DNA of 64,000 nucleotides from assembly GCA_018402565.1 (NCBI GenBank), contig JAGYIQ010000004.1:372001-436000 (forward strand), written 5' to 3'. Below, one piece after another: positions 16,253 to 25,957 of the stretch. This DNA comes from Pirellulaceae bacterium (lineage in GTDB: Bacteria; Planctomycetota; Planctomycetia; Pirellulales; Pirellulaceae). Both the position numbers and the translations under genes were made by a program. Position 1 is the first letter of the stretch. Each line of letters opens with the position of its first letter. Under the pieces are notes generated by a model. That model saw nothing but the letters and a program-made list of their open reading frames with translations. It made no database searches and was not told the origin of the DNA.

Positions 16253-19060
16253 ATGATGCGTCCACTTGGAAACTTTCTCACACAATCGATTCGGTCCGTA
16301 AGCGAGCCTCGTCAACGCTCCAGCGTGGCGCCTCTGGCGTGGGGCCTCGTGGTCTGGATCGGAACCTGGGCGGGAGTTGGCTGCGGGCCTGGGTCCACCG
16401 CTCAAGGCGTGGAAGTTGGGGGCCGGCATGCGTTGACGGCCGATGACGAGTATCAAGCTCGGGTCGCGCCGTTGCTGAGCAAGAACTGCGTGGCTTGTCA
16501 TAACGCGAAGAGCGCCGAGGGCGGTCTGAACCTGGAGGGCTACGCGGAGATGATGGCGGGTGGGGACAGTGGCCCAACCGTCGTGCCGGGCGATGTGGAC
16601 AGCAGCGAATTGATTGCGAGGATGCGGGCGACCGACGATTCGGTCATGCCACCGGACGACAACGGGGTCGGTGCCGAGCGGTTGACGGCCGAGCAGATCG
16701 AATGGGTGGCCCAGTGGATTGCAGCCGGTGCCGAGCCACCTGCGGCGGGAGCGGAGACCCGCATCCAATGGCGTGAGATCTCGGAGGCCGTACGCCCGAT
16801 CTACGCGGTGCAGCTCTCGCGGGACGGTCACTATCTCAGTTTCGCCAAGGGCAACGTGGCCTACATCGTCCCGCAGCCCCTGCGAGAGGGTCCTTGGCAA
16901 CCGCAACCTTTGCTGGACCCCGACTTGGAACTGGCGGATGGCACCGCTCTGACCGGCACCGACAAGGACTTGATTCACTCGTTGGCCTTCAGCCACGACG
17001 GCCAGCGATTGGCGGTCGGGGGCTTCCGCACGGTCAAAGTTTGGCAGCGACAGGTCCAAGCACAGGTCGTGGACGCGGGGGAACCGGTGACCGAGGGCAC
17101 CGAACCGGCAGCGCTGGTGGTGCTGCCGACACAGGGCGAGGGGCCAGGCCCGGTGGCGATCGATGCGAACCAGCAATTGGTCGTCGCCACACCGTCGGGA
17201 ACCGTGCAGAAAACGCTGGGAACAACCACTCGTTTGGCGGTGGCCGCGGCCTGGTCTGAGGGGGGAGCGAGCTTGACCGTGATGACCGCCGAGGGGGCGT
17301 TGGAGCGATGGGCGTCGAATCCGGAGGCAGCTGACGGGAGTTGGACGGGGCAGCCGTTGACGACCGCCGAGGCCTGGCGAGCGACTCGGAGCGACGAGTC
17401 CACCGCCCCGCTGGTGGTGGGATTGGTGACGACCGGACCGCAGCAATGGCTGGTGGTGCTGCAGTCCGGCCAAGTCTGGCGGGCGGTCATGACCGACGAG
17501 ACCGGGCGTTGGGAGCTGGCCTTTGACCTGCAGCGATCGGTCCAGTGGGTATCGTCGAGTGCCGATGGCCAAAGTTTGTTGGTCGGTGACGCGGCGGGTT
17601 CGGTCAGCTTGTGGCGCACGACGGACGGGCAACTGACGCAGACGCTGGGGGAGGACTACCAGCGTTGGCAACGGCGGCAACAATCGCAAGCCCAGATCGC
17701 GCGACAAGAGGGCTGGATCCAGCGATTGAACGAGATGTTGCCGGGGCTGGAGGCGGCGGTCAAACAGGAGGAAGAGGCTCGCGTGAAGGTCGCGGAGAGC
17801 CACCAACAGGCGGTTGCGGCGCGAGAAGCCAAGGAGATGGAGATTGCCGCGGCCCAGCAGACCGTCAAGGATACGGAGCAGGCCATCGCTGCGATGGAGC
17901 AGCAGTTGGCTGAAATGCGAAACACTTTGGAAACGCAACAAAAATCCGTAGTCGATCTGGAGGCGCAGCGTGGTCCATTGGAGCAGAACGTGGCCAAAGC
18001 CGCGCAGGCCTTGGCGTCTGCAGATGCTGGATTGCAATTGGCTCAGGAGAAGATCCCCGCCCAGCAAACCCGCATCGAGGCTCAGCAGCAGACCTTGGCG
18101 GAGTCGCGAGCGGCTTGGGAGCAGTTTGAATCGGTGGCTGCTCCACCCGTGATCGCTGGGTATTTTGATAGCGAGCACGCCCAGCTGCTGTTGCTGGATC
18201 GGCGGGGTCGGGGGCTGTTGTATCGGAGCGAAGATGGTCGTCCAGTGGCGGTGCTGGAACCGCCGACCGAGTTTGAGGGCAGCGAAACCATCAGTTTGTC
18301 GGCAGTGGCGTCGGGCCAGGTGACGGTCGCAGGGAATGGGAGCCTGTGGCGTTGGGACTTGGGTCTGCCGTGGGAATTGCAGCAGACGTTTGGCAGCGAG
18401 AATACTGATGTTTTTTCTTTTCGCGTGACGGCCTTGGCGTTCAGTCCTGACGATCGCACCTTGGCGGTGGGCAGCGGCCCCCCCAGTCGTTACGGCGATT
18501 TGAAGGTTCTGTCGCTGGAGACGGGCCAGGTGGAGCGGGACTTCGGACAGGTCCATAGTGACACGATTTTGGCGTTGGAATATTCGCCGGACGGTCGTTG
18601 GCTGGCATCGGCCGGTGCTGACAAATTGTGTCGTCTGCACGATCCTCAGACGGGGGCCATGGTCAAGATTCTGGAGGGGCACACGCACTTTGTGCAGGGC
18701 CTGAGTTGGCATCGCCAGGCGCAGACCTTGGCGACGGCCAGTGCTGACAAGACCGTGAAGACCTGGGATGTGGAGACCGGCGAGCGGCGGCAATCGATCG
18801 GCGGATTTGGCAAAGAGCTGTCGGCGATTGCCTATGTCGGTGATACGGATCAAGTGTTGACCGTATCGTTGGACGGCCAGCCGCGTTTGCATCGCGGGGG
18901 CGATGCGCAATTGGTTCGCGGTTTTAGCAGCGATGCTCAGCCGCTGTATGCCCTGACGGTCAGTGCCGATGGTCAACATGGGGTGGTGGGCGACCACACG
19001 GGACGCGTCCGGATCTACAAGGTGGAGGACGGGCAATTGCTGCGTCAGTGGCCCGAGTAA
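16253..19060 (+). CDS. Cytochrome-domain / coiled-coil / WD40 protein
   Basis: This 935-residue exported protein has a hydrophobic N-terminus ending in AGVGC (a possible lipobox); a planctomycete-type cytochrome c domain with NCVACH near residue 80; a first beta-propeller region; a long coiled coil (about residues 470-625, many Glu/Gln/Ala heptads); and a second set of WD40 repeats (LALEYSPDGRWLASAGADKL, then QTLATASADKTVKTWDVETG). This domain order is common in planctomycete secretome clusters. The start at 16253 has AAGGAAG about four bases upstream. An earlier in-frame ATG (16154) overlaps the previous stop, but its extension lacks a signal peptide. Confidence 0.88.
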   Translation: MMRPLGNFLTQSIRSVSEPRQRSSVAPLAWGLVVWIGTWAGVGCGPGSTAQGVEVGGRHALTADDEYQARVAPLLSKNCVACHNAKSAEGGLNLEGYAEMMAGGDSGPTVVPGDVDSSELIARMRATDDSVMPPDDNGVGAERLTAEQIEWVAQWIAAGAEPPAAGAETRIQWREISEAVRPIYAVQLSRDGHYLSFAKGNVAYIVPQPLREGPWQPQPLLDPDLELADGTALTGTDKDLIHSLAFSHDGQRLAVGGFRTVKVWQRQVQAQVVDAGEPVTEGTEPAALVVLPTQGEGPGPVAIDANQQLVVATPSGTVQKTLGTTTRLAVAAAWSEGGASLTVMTAEGALERWASNPEAADGSWTGQPLTTAEAWRATRSDESTAPLVVGLVTTGPQQWLVVLQSGQVWRAVMTDETGRWELAFDLQRSVQWVSSSADGQSLLVGDAAGSVSLWRTTDGQLTQTLGEDYQRWQRRQQSQAQIARQEGWIQRLNEMLPGLEAAVKQEEEARVKVAESHQQAVAAREAKEMEIAAAQQTVKDTEQAIAAMEQQLAEMRNTLETQQKSVVDLEAQRGPLEQNVAKAAQALASADAGLQLAQEKIPAQQTRIEAQQQTLAESRAAWEQFESVAAPPVIAGYFDSEHAQLLLLDRRGRGLLYRSEDGRPVAVLEPPTEFEGSETISLSAVASGQVTVAGNGSLWRWDLGLPWELQQTFGSENTDVFSFRVTALAFSPDDRTLAVGSGPPSRYGDLKVLSLETGQVERDFGQVHSDTILALEYSPDGRWLASAGADKLCRLHDPQTGAMVKILEGHTHFVQGLSWHRQAQTLATASADKTVKTWDVETGERRQSIGGFGKELSAIAYVGDTDQVLTVSLDGQPRLHRGGDAQLVRGFSSDAQPLYALTVSADGQHGVVGDHTGRVRIYKVEDGQLLRQWPE

Positions 19061-19194
19061 ATTGGCTAACTGTTTAGAGTTGGTGGGTTAAAACTCGGTA
19101 ACCGTTCGTGATAAAACACGGTGAAGGGTTACACCGATTCCTCAAACGCGCTCCGACAATCGAAGTGCAGCTAACTTCTCAGAAAGACTGACGG

Positions 19195-20685
19195 ATGCCA
19201 AAACCATTCGAGTGCCAGGTGCCAGAGCGGACGGCTTTTCAACGTGCCATGGTGTGTTGTGCTGGCCGGTGGATCAGGACCCTTTGCCTGTTGGGCGGTT
19301 TGGTTATGGCTGGGGTGGTGAGCCTCCCGCAAGCCAGGGGCCAAGCGGATACCGCGGGTGTTGGTGCGAGTGATCAAGTAACCGCTCGGTTGGCCATCCG
19401 TGACATCCGTGACGCAGGTGACGCAGGCGTTGGCGTTGATTGCTCGGCGGCCAAATCCGTCGGGAGCCACGACGAGGTTCTGACCGCCACGAGTACGGGA
19501 CAGGAGCGGCCGTTGATGGCTTACATTGGCACGTTCAGTTCGCCGCTGCGTGACATGCTGCCGACTCAAGTGGACTTGCCACCGGGCAATGGTCGGGGGA
19601 TTCATTGCTTTGAGGTGGATCGCGCCACGGGTGCGTTACAGCCGCGGGGGGTGTTTGAGTTGGGGACCAGTCCCAGTTGTTTGGCGGTGAATGCGGCGGG
19701 CGATCGCTTGTATTCGGCCAATGAAACCGATCGGATCGACGCGGACCAACAGGGCACGGTCGCGGCCTATGCCATCGATCGGCAATCCGGACAACTGACC
19801 TTGCTCAACCAAGTGCCCTCGGGTGGCAAGGGTCCGACCTATGTGAGTCTGCACCCCAACGGTGGGCATCTGTTGGTGGCAAACTACTTTGGCGGATCGG
19901 TGGCAGTGCTGCCGATCTTGGAGGATGGCAGATTGGGCGTGGCGACCTGTGTGGTGGTAGACGAGGGCGAGATCGGACCGACGACGGCGACCAATGCACC
20001 GCCGGGCAGCTTTGCATTCAGTGGTCATGATCGGACGCACGCTCATATGATTCAGGCCGATCCGACGGGAAGGTTTGTCCTGCACGTGGACTTGGGATTG
20101 GATAAAATTTTTGTTTCTCGCTTTGATGCCACGCGTGGCCAATTGTTGGCAAACGAACCGGCCAGCGTCTCTCTACCGCCGGGCGATGGCCCGCGACACT
20201 TCCACTTCCATCCCAATGGACGCTGGTTTTACAGTGTGCAAGAAGAAGGCTCGAACGTGGTCGTGTTCGACTTCGATATCGAGTCCGGCACTTTGACCGC
20301 TCGGCAGACCCTGTCGACCCTGCCCCCTGGTTACGCTGGCAGCAACTTTTGCTCCGAGCTGTTGGTGTCGCACGATGGTCGCTTTGTTTACGCGGGAAAT
20401 CGTTTGTACGACTCGATTGCAATTTTTGCGGTACAAGAGGATGGGCGTTTGCAGTACGTCGGCGAAGAGTGGACGCGGGGCAATTATCCGCGGAGCTTCA
20501 CGTTTGATCCCACGGGGCAGTACCTGTATTGCTGCAACCAGCGGGCCGACAATGTGACGCAATTCGAAGTCGATCGGGAGACAGGCCGTTTGCGTTTCAC
20601 GGGTCGTTTCACGCCAGTGGGCAATCCCTCGCATGTCCTGTTTGTCGATTTGGACCAGCCAGCTCGGGCATCGCAGGGCCGCTGA
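19195..20685 (+). CDS. Lactonase-type seven-bladed beta-propeller protein (exported)
   Basis: This 496-residue protein belongs to the 6-phosphogluconolactonase/carboxymuconate cyclase-like propeller family. Typical blades are seen: YIGTFSSPLRD, IHCFEVDRATGALQPRGVFE, SCLAVNAAGDRLYSANE, PTYVSLHPNGGHLLVANYFG, GDGPRHFHFHPNGRWFYSVQ and PRSFTFDPTGQYLYCCNQ. A hydrophobic stretch (IRTLCLLGGLVMAGVVSLPQARG) after about 25 residues indicates export, unlike cytoplasmic Pgl, so a sugar-acid lactone substrate outside the cytoplasm is an inference. About 85 residues of variable linker precede the propeller. It stands alone between longer gaps. Confidence 0.85.
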   Translation: MPKPFECQVPERTAFQRAMVCCAGRWIRTLCLLGGLVMAGVVSLPQARGQADTAGVGASDQVTARLAIRDIRDAGDAGVGVDCSAAKSVGSHDEVLTATSTGQERPLMAYIGTFSSPLRDMLPTQVDLPPGNGRGIHCFEVDRATGALQPRGVFELGTSPSCLAVNAAGDRLYSANETDRIDADQQGTVAAYAIDRQSGQLTLLNQVPSGGKGPTYVSLHPNGGHLLVANYFGGSVAVLPILEDGRLGVATCVVVDEGEIGPTTATNAPPGSFAFSGHDRTHAHMIQADPTGRFVLHVDLGLDKIFVSRFDATRGQLLANEPASVSLPPGDGPRHFHFHPNGRWFYSVQEEGSNVVVFDFDIESGTLTARQTLSTLPPGYAGSNFCSELLVSHDGRFVYAGNRLYDSIAIFAVQEDGRLQYVGEEWTRGNYPRSFTFDPTGQYLYCCNQRADNVTQFEVDRETGRLRFTGRFTPVGNPSHVLFVDLDQPARASQGR

Positions 20686-20988
20686 GCCAGTCGCGTGGGA
20701 CGGAACCGTGAGGGTCGCAGTCCCAATTCTCAATCTTTCGGGGTGTGACCGGTTCCCCTTTTGTTTTGCCTAATCGTCAAAGTTGACGATGGCGAGTCGC
20801 TGTCGTGCGGATGAGGCGGAGAATGCCGAAAAGCGGTCAGCGGCTGATGCGACCGGCGAGCGGACTCCGATACTGTCAAGAACGGCGCTCGGTAAACTCA
20901 GCGGGCAGCATTTCGCTCGAACGGAGGTCGCTCGGCCGTCACTTTTACACCACGACACACAACTTGGACCGGCAGGCGTTGAACCGAC
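20686..20988. other. Gene-free gap with a weak hairpin
   Basis: This 303-base gap follows the lactonase gene. The only structure I see is a 7-bp inverted repeat (GGAACCG 20702-20708 with CGGTTCC 20750-20756) followed by CCTTTTGTTTT, which could act as a weak terminator. The short open frames here show no recognisable protein. No promoter or repeat is convincing. Confidence 0.3.
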
Positions 20989-22113
20989 TTGTCTATCGTA
21001 CCATTATCCTACCGTAGTCCTTCAGTCGCTGAGCCGTCATCGTCGGCATGGTTGGGGATCGACGTCTTTTGGGAGCGTCTCGACGAGGCGCTGCGGCAAG
21101 TGGACACCGAACCGGCATTGGCCGAACTGTGTTTGACCGCCGTATCCGACCGCGTTCCCGCCGAGGGGATCTCGATCAGTCGCTGCATCAAAGTCGCGGC
21201 GGATCGTCCTGACGAACCCAGGTTGCGTCCCTGGCACTCACGCGGGCATTGTCCTTTGAGCCCAGACCTGGTGACTCACTTGGTCGGTATCTTGGGAGCC
21301 CGTGAGGTCGCAAAACCAATTGTGGTCAACCGGCAAGTATCGCAATCTCGTTCTTGGCCGTATCCCGAAGTGCGGCAGGCGATTGTCCGAGCGGTGCGAT
21401 TGGGAGCGGAGATCTGGGGGTTCTTGACCGTGTACAATCATTTTGAGGATGCGGAGTTCGATCCCGCCGTGGCCCAGCGGGTCGAGCAGGTGGCTCAATT
21501 GCTGGAGGCACACTTGGAGCGGGTTGGTCGATCGCGGGAGGCCGCCGCGTTGGGAGACGCCATGGTCGATGTCTTCCTGCGTTGCCTGCAGCAGCACGAC
21601 TTGACGACTTATGAACACAGTCGCCGCGTTGCGACCACCGCTTTGGCCCTGGCCAGCTATCTCGGCTGTGAAGACTCGGATCGGCGGATCATCCACGCGG
21701 GTGCCCTGATGCATGACATTGGCAAGATCCGAGTCAACCGTTCGCTGTTGCGGAAACCGGGCGATCTCACGGCCGAGGAACTGGAGCGGTTGCGACAACA
21801 TCCGCAGCTGGGGCACGACCTGTTGGAGCCGTTTGAAGTCTGTCGCGACTGGCTGCCGATCGTCCTGTTGCATCACGAGCAGCCCGACGGGCGGGGGTAC
21901 CCGTGGGGCTTGGCGGGTGAGGAGATCCCGTGGATGGCTCGCTTGGTGGCAGTCGCCGATTCGTACGACGCCATGACTCGCGACCGCGACTATCGACCGG
22001 GCTGCGACCACCAGCAAGCGATAAACTTGTTTGAAGCGGGGCTGGGCAGCCAATGGGACGCGGACATGGTGCGTGCCTTTTTTGTGTCGGAGGCCTGGTC
22101 GGCCCACTCCTGA
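20989..22113 (+). CDS. HD-GYP domain protein with N-terminal GAF-like region
   Basis: This protein of up to 374 residues ends in an HD-GYP domain: AGALMHDIGKIRVN (HD at about 242-243), RQHPQLGHDLLEP, and HHEQPDGRGYP (about 295-305). These are the metal-binding and signature motifs of cyclic-di-GMP phosphodiesterases. Residues 30-180 look like a GAF-type sensory domain (EIWGFLTVYNHFEDAEFDP). No membrane segment is seen, so it is likely cytoplasmic. The frame has no ATG before the HD region. TTG 20989 is the furthest start, TTG 21052 and GTG 21100 are alternatives, so the exact N-terminus is unsure. Confidence 0.82.
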   Translation: MSIVPLSYRSPSVAEPSSSAWLGIDVFWERLDEALRQVDTEPALAELCLTAVSDRVPAEGISISRCIKVAADRPDEPRLRPWHSRGHCPLSPDLVTHLVGILGAREVAKPIVVNRQVSQSRSWPYPEVRQAIVRAVRLGAEIWGFLTVYNHFEDAEFDPAVAQRVEQVAQLLEAHLERVGRSREAAALGDAMVDVFLRCLQQHDLTTYEHSRRVATTALALASYLGCEDSDRRIIHAGALMHDIGKIRVNRSLLRKPGDLTAEELERLRQHPQLGHDLLEPFEVCRDWLPIVLLHHEQPDGRGYPWGLAGEEIPWMARLVAVADSYDAMTRDRDYRPGCDHQQAINLFEAGLGSQWDADMVRAFFVSEAWSAHS

Positions 22114-22139
22114 CGGTTCGCGGGAGGGCTCGTTATATT
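22110..22139 (+). promoter_or_regulatory. ribBA: Putative sigma-70-like promoter of ribBA
   Basis: CTGACG (22110-22115) and TATATT (22134-22139) are separated by 18 bases. They sit about 110 bases before the ribBA start and overlap the end of the HD-GYP gene. The match to consensus is moderate. Confidence 0.35.
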
Positions 22140-22141
22140 GG

Positions 22142-22248
22142 GAGAGAAATGGGGCCTGAGGAGACGTGTCTCCGACCCACCGTCCCGCCTTGGCGGGGCT
22201 GGTCGGCTCGTCCCCCAGCGACCGAGTGCCCAGTAGCGAGGATTCTCC
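22142..22248 (+). promoter_or_regulatory. ribBA 5' leader with two hairpins, no FMN riboswitch seen
   Basis: The leader contains GGAGA/TCTCC (22160-22173) and CCCGCC/GGCGGG (22184-22197) hairpins. The conserved blocks of the RFN/FMN riboswitch are not visible, so regulation by FMN through that element is unlikely here. Confidence 0.3.
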
Positions 22249-23457
22249 GTGACGAAATCTTTTTCCACCATTCCGGCCGCCGTTGATGCGATCCGTCGCG
22301 GGCAGGTCATCATCGTCTTGGATGATGAAAATCGCGAGAACGAGGGGGATTTCATCTGCGCCGCGGAACTGGCGACCCCCGACGCCATGAACTTGGTGAT
22401 GAGCGGCCGCGGTGACTTTTGCATGCCGATCCTGCCCGAAACGGCGCAACGGCTGGAGTTGAAGCCGCTGTGCGAGGGACAAAACTCGTCGCCCTTTAGC
22501 ACCGCCTTCCTGACGCCGCTGGACCACCGCTCTGCTCGCACCGGCATCACCGCCGAAGAACGCGCCACCTGCGTGCGAGCCATCGCAGACCCCAACAGTC
22601 AGCCCGGCGATTTTGTCCGGCCCGGCCACGTGCATATGTTGTTGGCCAAAGAGGGCGGGGTACTGCGGCGAGCCGGGCATACCGAGGCGGCCGTCGACTT
22701 GGCGCGGATGGCCGGCCTGCAACCCGCCGGGGTGCTGTGCGAGATCCTGAACGAGTCCGGCGACCGAGCCAATCGGGACGAGTTACTGGAAGTGGCCGCT
22801 CGCCATCAACTAGAAATCATCACCATTGAAGACCTGATCGCCTATCGTCGCGTCAGCGAAAAGTTGGTCGTCCCCAGTGCCTCGGCGAATCTGCCGACTC
22901 GCTACGGTGATTTTCGCATCGTGGTCTACCAGGTCAAATACGAAACGCAAGAACCCATCGCCCTGGTGTTTGGCGACTTGACCAAGGCCCAACAACCGCC
23001 GTTGGTGCGGATGCACTCCAGCTGTTTTACTGGCGATCTTTTGAGCTCGCTGCGCTGCGATTGTGGCGACCAATTGAACATCGCATTGGGTATGATTGCG
23101 ACCGAAGGCTGTGGCGTATTGGTCTACCTACCGCAAGAGGGACGCGGCATCGGCTTGATGGCCAAGATCAAGGCCTACGCCTTGCAAGACGAGGGCTTGG
23201 ACACGGTCGAGGCCAACCAGGCGCTCGGCTTCCAGGCCGACATGCGGGATTATGGGGTTGGCATTCAAATCCTAAAAGACTTGGGATTACACCAAATTCG
23301 TTTACTGACGAACAACCCGAAGAAGACCGAGGCCTTCAACTTGCGTGGGTTCAACTTGGAAGTCGTGGACCAAGTCCCGATCCTGCCACCGGTCAACCCT
23401 CACAACCTGATGTATCTGGCAACCAAACGGGACAAGATGGGCCACCGTTTGCCCTGA
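22249..23457 (+). CDS. ribBA: Bifunctional DHBP synthase / GTP cyclohydrolase II
   Basis: This 402-residue enzyme covers both entry steps of riboflavin synthesis. Residues 1-200 are 3,4-dihydroxy-2-butanone 4-phosphate synthase (DDENRENEGD, then GGVLRRAGHTEAAVDL). Residues 205-400 are GTP cyclohydrolase II, with the zinc-site cysteines in HSSCFTGDLLSSLRCDCGDQ and the catalytic YLPQEGRGIGL. Both halves appear intact. It starts with GTG, with GCGAGGA upstream. ribH is found far away at 58760, so the pathway genes are scattered. It is cytoplasmic. Confidence 0.95.
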   Translation: MTKSFSTIPAAVDAIRRGQVIIVLDDENRENEGDFICAAELATPDAMNLVMSGRGDFCMPILPETAQRLELKPLCEGQNSSPFSTAFLTPLDHRSARTGITAEERATCVRAIADPNSQPGDFVRPGHVHMLLAKEGGVLRRAGHTEAAVDLARMAGLQPAGVLCEILNESGDRANRDELLEVAARHQLEIITIEDLIAYRRVSEKLVVPSASANLPTRYGDFRIVVYQVKYETQEPIALVFGDLTKAQQPPLVRMHSSCFTGDLLSSLRCDCGDQLNIALGMIATEGCGVLVYLPQEGRGIGLMAKIKAYALQDEGLDTVEANQALGFQADMRDYGVGIQILKDLGLHQIRLLTNNPKKTEAFNLRGFNLEVVDQVPILPPVNPHNLMYLATKRDKMGHRLP

Positions 23458-23507
23458 GCCCTTGGCAGTCCAGCGGTCAATGTTATTTGTCTGGGAGAGG
23501 CAATTCC

Positions 23508-24734
23508 GTGAGCGTCAATCGCACGATGTCTGAGATCGCGACCCACGCCGTCGCCACCGAGTGTTCGCGGGAGTCGGACCAGGGACTGGCGCCGATCCAA
23601 CCGGGGGCGACGTTGGGCGTGGTGGGCGGTGGCCAATTGGGACGCATGTTCGCCATTGCGGCTCGGCAGATGGGCTACCGCATCGCTGTCTGGTCGGACG
23701 AAGCGGGCCCCGCCGCCGAGTGCGCAGACGTCAGCTTGGTGGCGGATTACAGCGACGTGGCAGCGGGGCAATCCTTCTTCGCTCAGATCGCCGCCCTGAC
23801 GTTTGAGACCGAAAAATTGCCGCTGGATTTGTTTCGCCGCGTGCCGGCGGGGACTCCCATTCGACCCGGCATTCGTTTTTTGGAAATGTCGCAAAATCGC
23901 CTGCGTGAGAAGGGCGGACTGCAGGCGGCCGGGTTGCCGGTGGGGCCGTTTGCCCCCGTGCGGTCGCTCGCGGAACTGGAAGCGGGCGTGGCTACCTTGG
24001 GCACCCCTGCGATCTTAAAAACCGCCAGCGGTGGTTATGACGGCAAAGGGCAAATCCGTATTGATGCCGCCGAGGATCTGGACCAGGCGTGGCGGTCGTT
24101 GAACACCGACGAGGCCATCTTGGAGGCGTTTGTGCCGTTTGTTGACGAGATCAGTGTGGTGGCCGCGCGAGATGTGAGTGGGCAGTGCGTCACCTACGGT
24201 CCAATTCACAATACGCATCGGCACCACATCCTGGATGTCTCTTACTGCCCCGTGGATCTGACAGCCGACGTCCGCCGACGGGCGGTCGACATCACGCAAC
24301 GGATTGCCGCCGAGTTTGCTGTGGTGGGTGTGTTCTGTGTCGAGTTGTTCGTGTTGGCAGATGGTCGAGTGTGGATCAACGAGATCGCGCCGCGTCCGCA
24401 CAATTCGGGACACTTGACCATCGAGGGTCATGCCACCTCCCAATTCCAACAACAGGTCCGCTGCTTGTGCGGTTGGCCAGTCGGTTCGGCGGAGCAACTC
24501 AAGCCGGTAGCCATGGCGAATGTGCTGGGCGATTGTTGGCGCAGCGGCCCACCGGATTGGGGGTCGGTCGCCAGTCGCTGGCCGCAAGTCCAATGGCACC
24601 TGTACGGCAAGACGGAACCTCGTCCGGGTCGCAAGATGGGGCACCTGACGGCGACGGCGGAAACGCCGGCAGCGGCAGTGGAATCGGTCGTGGCGGCGCG
24701 TCAAGTTTTATCCCATAGAAGCAACGAGCTGTGA
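23508..24734 (+). CDS. purK: 5-(carboxyamino)imidazole ribonucleotide synthase
   Basis: This 408-residue ATP-grasp enzyme of purine synthesis converts AIR, bicarbonate and ATP to N5-CAIR. The signatures are LGVVGGGQLGRMFAIAARQMGY at the N-terminus, ILKTASGGYDGKGQ (ATP binding), FVPFVDEISVVAARD, and INEIAPRPHNSGHLTIEG. The start is GTG 23508, preceded at seven bases by GGGAGAGG; ATG 23526 is the alternative. The first 25 residues extend before the usual family start. No purE is nearby. Its TGA overlaps the ATG of the next gene, which implies translational coupling. Confidence 0.94.
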   Translation: MSVNRTMSEIATHAVATECSRESDQGLAPIQPGATLGVVGGGQLGRMFAIAARQMGYRIAVWSDEAGPAAECADVSLVADYSDVAAGQSFFAQIAALTFETEKLPLDLFRRVPAGTPIRPGIRFLEMSQNRLREKGGLQAAGLPVGPFAPVRSLAELEAGVATLGTPAILKTASGGYDGKGQIRIDAAEDLDQAWRSLNTDEAILEAFVPFVDEISVVAARDVSGQCVTYGPIHNTHRHHILDVSYCPVDLTADVRRRAVDITQRIAAEFAVVGVFCVELFVLADGRVWINEIAPRPHNSGHLTIEGHATSQFQQQVRCLCGWPVGSAEQLKPVAMANVLGDCWRSGPPDWGSVASRWPQVQWHLYGKTEPRPGRKMGHLTATAETPAAAVESVVAARQVLSHRSNEL

Positions 24735-25876
24735 TGTCCTCCTCCACCCTGTCTGCGACTGCCATGAGCGAGAGTTTTGTCGACCAACGCGAACGTTGGC
24801 TGTTGGCCCCGTACGCGATGTTCAGCCGCGATTCTGCGGGACGAAGGCGTCCTGAGCCATCGCATGCCTACCGCGGGCCATTCCAACGGGATCGCGATCG
24901 TATCTTGCACAGCTCGGCCTATCGTCGCTTGAGTGGCAAGATGCAAGTGTTTACCGGCGAGATGGGCGACTACCACCGCACGCGGTTAACGCACACACAG
25001 GAAGTGGCGACGATCGCGCGGACGATTGGCCGTGTGCTGCGATTGAACGAGGACCTGATCGAGGCCTTGGCCTTGATGCACGACATCGGACATCCGCCGT
25101 ATGGGCACTGCGGCGAGGACGCCTTGGCGGAAGTCATGGAGCCTTTTGGCGGATTTTCGCATAATCGTTTTGCGTTGACGATTGTCGAGGAGATGGAGTA
25201 TCGCTACCATCGGCAACCCGGTTTGAATTTGACGGCCGAGGTCTTGGCCGGTCAGGCGGATCGCACCGACAAGTCCAATGCCGCTCGGCCGTCCCTGCTC
25301 GAGGTCCAATTGGTGGACGCCGCCGACAGTACCGCCTACGATGCACACGACACAGACGACGCCATCAAGTTGGGATTGGTCACCTTGGAGCAACTGCAGC
25401 AGGTGCCGTTGATCGCCCGATGCGTGGAATCGGTGCGCGAGAGTTACGCCGATCTTTCGGAACGGTTTTTAAACAAAGCGGTTGTGCATCACTTGGTCAA
25501 TCTGCAAGTGACGGACATGATCGAGTACTGTGCCAGGGAGTTGGAGCAGCGTCAGTTCGCCTCGGCCGACGCGGCGATGCAGAGTGATTTCCGGATTGGT
25601 CCCTCCCCCGAGTTGGCCGAACAGAAACGGGAATTGGAGCGGTTCTTATTCCAGAACGTGTACCGCCATCCGCGGCTCATCAGCGTCAGGCAGTTGGCTC
25701 ACGAAAAGATCCAAACGCTGTGGCGGATCTATGTGGAGGACCCCAGTCGACTGCCCAAAAAGTACCAATTGCGAGCGGAGCGGATTGGGGTTCAGCAGAT
25801 GGCCGCTCATTATATTGCGGGCATGACCGATCGTTTCTTTGAGGACACCCATCGCCTGATGGTCCAGTCGCGCTGA
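24734..25876 (+). CDS. dGTPase-like HD-domain triphosphohydrolase
   Basis: This 380-residue protein is of the deoxyguanosinetriphosphate triphosphohydrolase family. Conserved parts are RILHSSAYRRLSGKMQVF, the HD motif spread over RLTHTQEVATIARTIGR and ALMHDIGHPPYGHCGEDAL, and DSTAYDAHDTDDAIKLGL. The family hydrolyses dNTPs to the nucleoside plus triphosphate; substrate preference cannot be read from sequence. The ATG overlaps the purK stop by one base (GTG 24731 is also possible). It is cytoplasmic. It is followed by copies of the 127-bp element. Confidence 0.9.
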   Translation: MSSSTLSATAMSESFVDQRERWLLAPYAMFSRDSAGRRRPEPSHAYRGPFQRDRDRILHSSAYRRLSGKMQVFTGEMGDYHRTRLTHTQEVATIARTIGRVLRLNEDLIEALALMHDIGHPPYGHCGEDALAEVMEPFGGFSHNRFALTIVEEMEYRYHRQPGLNLTAEVLAGQADRTDKSNAARPSLLEVQLVDAADSTAYDAHDTDDAIKLGLVTLEQLQQVPLIARCVESVRESYADLSERFLNKAVVHHLVNLQVTDMIEYCARELEQRQFASADAAMQSDFRIGPSPELAEQKRELERFLFQNVYRHPRLISVRQLAHEKIQTLWRIYVEDPSRLPKKYQLRAERIGVQQMAAHYIAGMTDRFFEDTHRLMVQSR

Positions 25877-25957
25877 CCGCTGAGGTGCGGGCTCGGGAGG
25901 TAGCCGAACAGCCCCAGTAGACCCGCAGCCGGTCAGTCATGCCTCCATTGGGCAAGG

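Noticed and set aside
16226..19036. Open frame of 936 codons antisense to the cytochrome/WD40 gene
   Set aside because: It is a shadow of a G+C-rich gene: Arg/Gln/His-rich, no domain, and the + strand has clear cytochrome and WD40 motifs.
20783..21136. Short open frames before the HD-GYP gene
   Set aside because: No family resemblance, Arg-rich and overlapping in several frames; treated as noncoding.
22142..22248. FMN riboswitch before ribBA
   Set aside because: The conserved RFN blocks are not present in the leader; only two short hairpins were seen.
23061..23507. N-terminal extension of purK overlapping ribBA
   Set aside because: The translation is a frame-shifted shadow of ribBA. The GTG at 23508 has an excellent ribosome binding site and gives a normal PurK.
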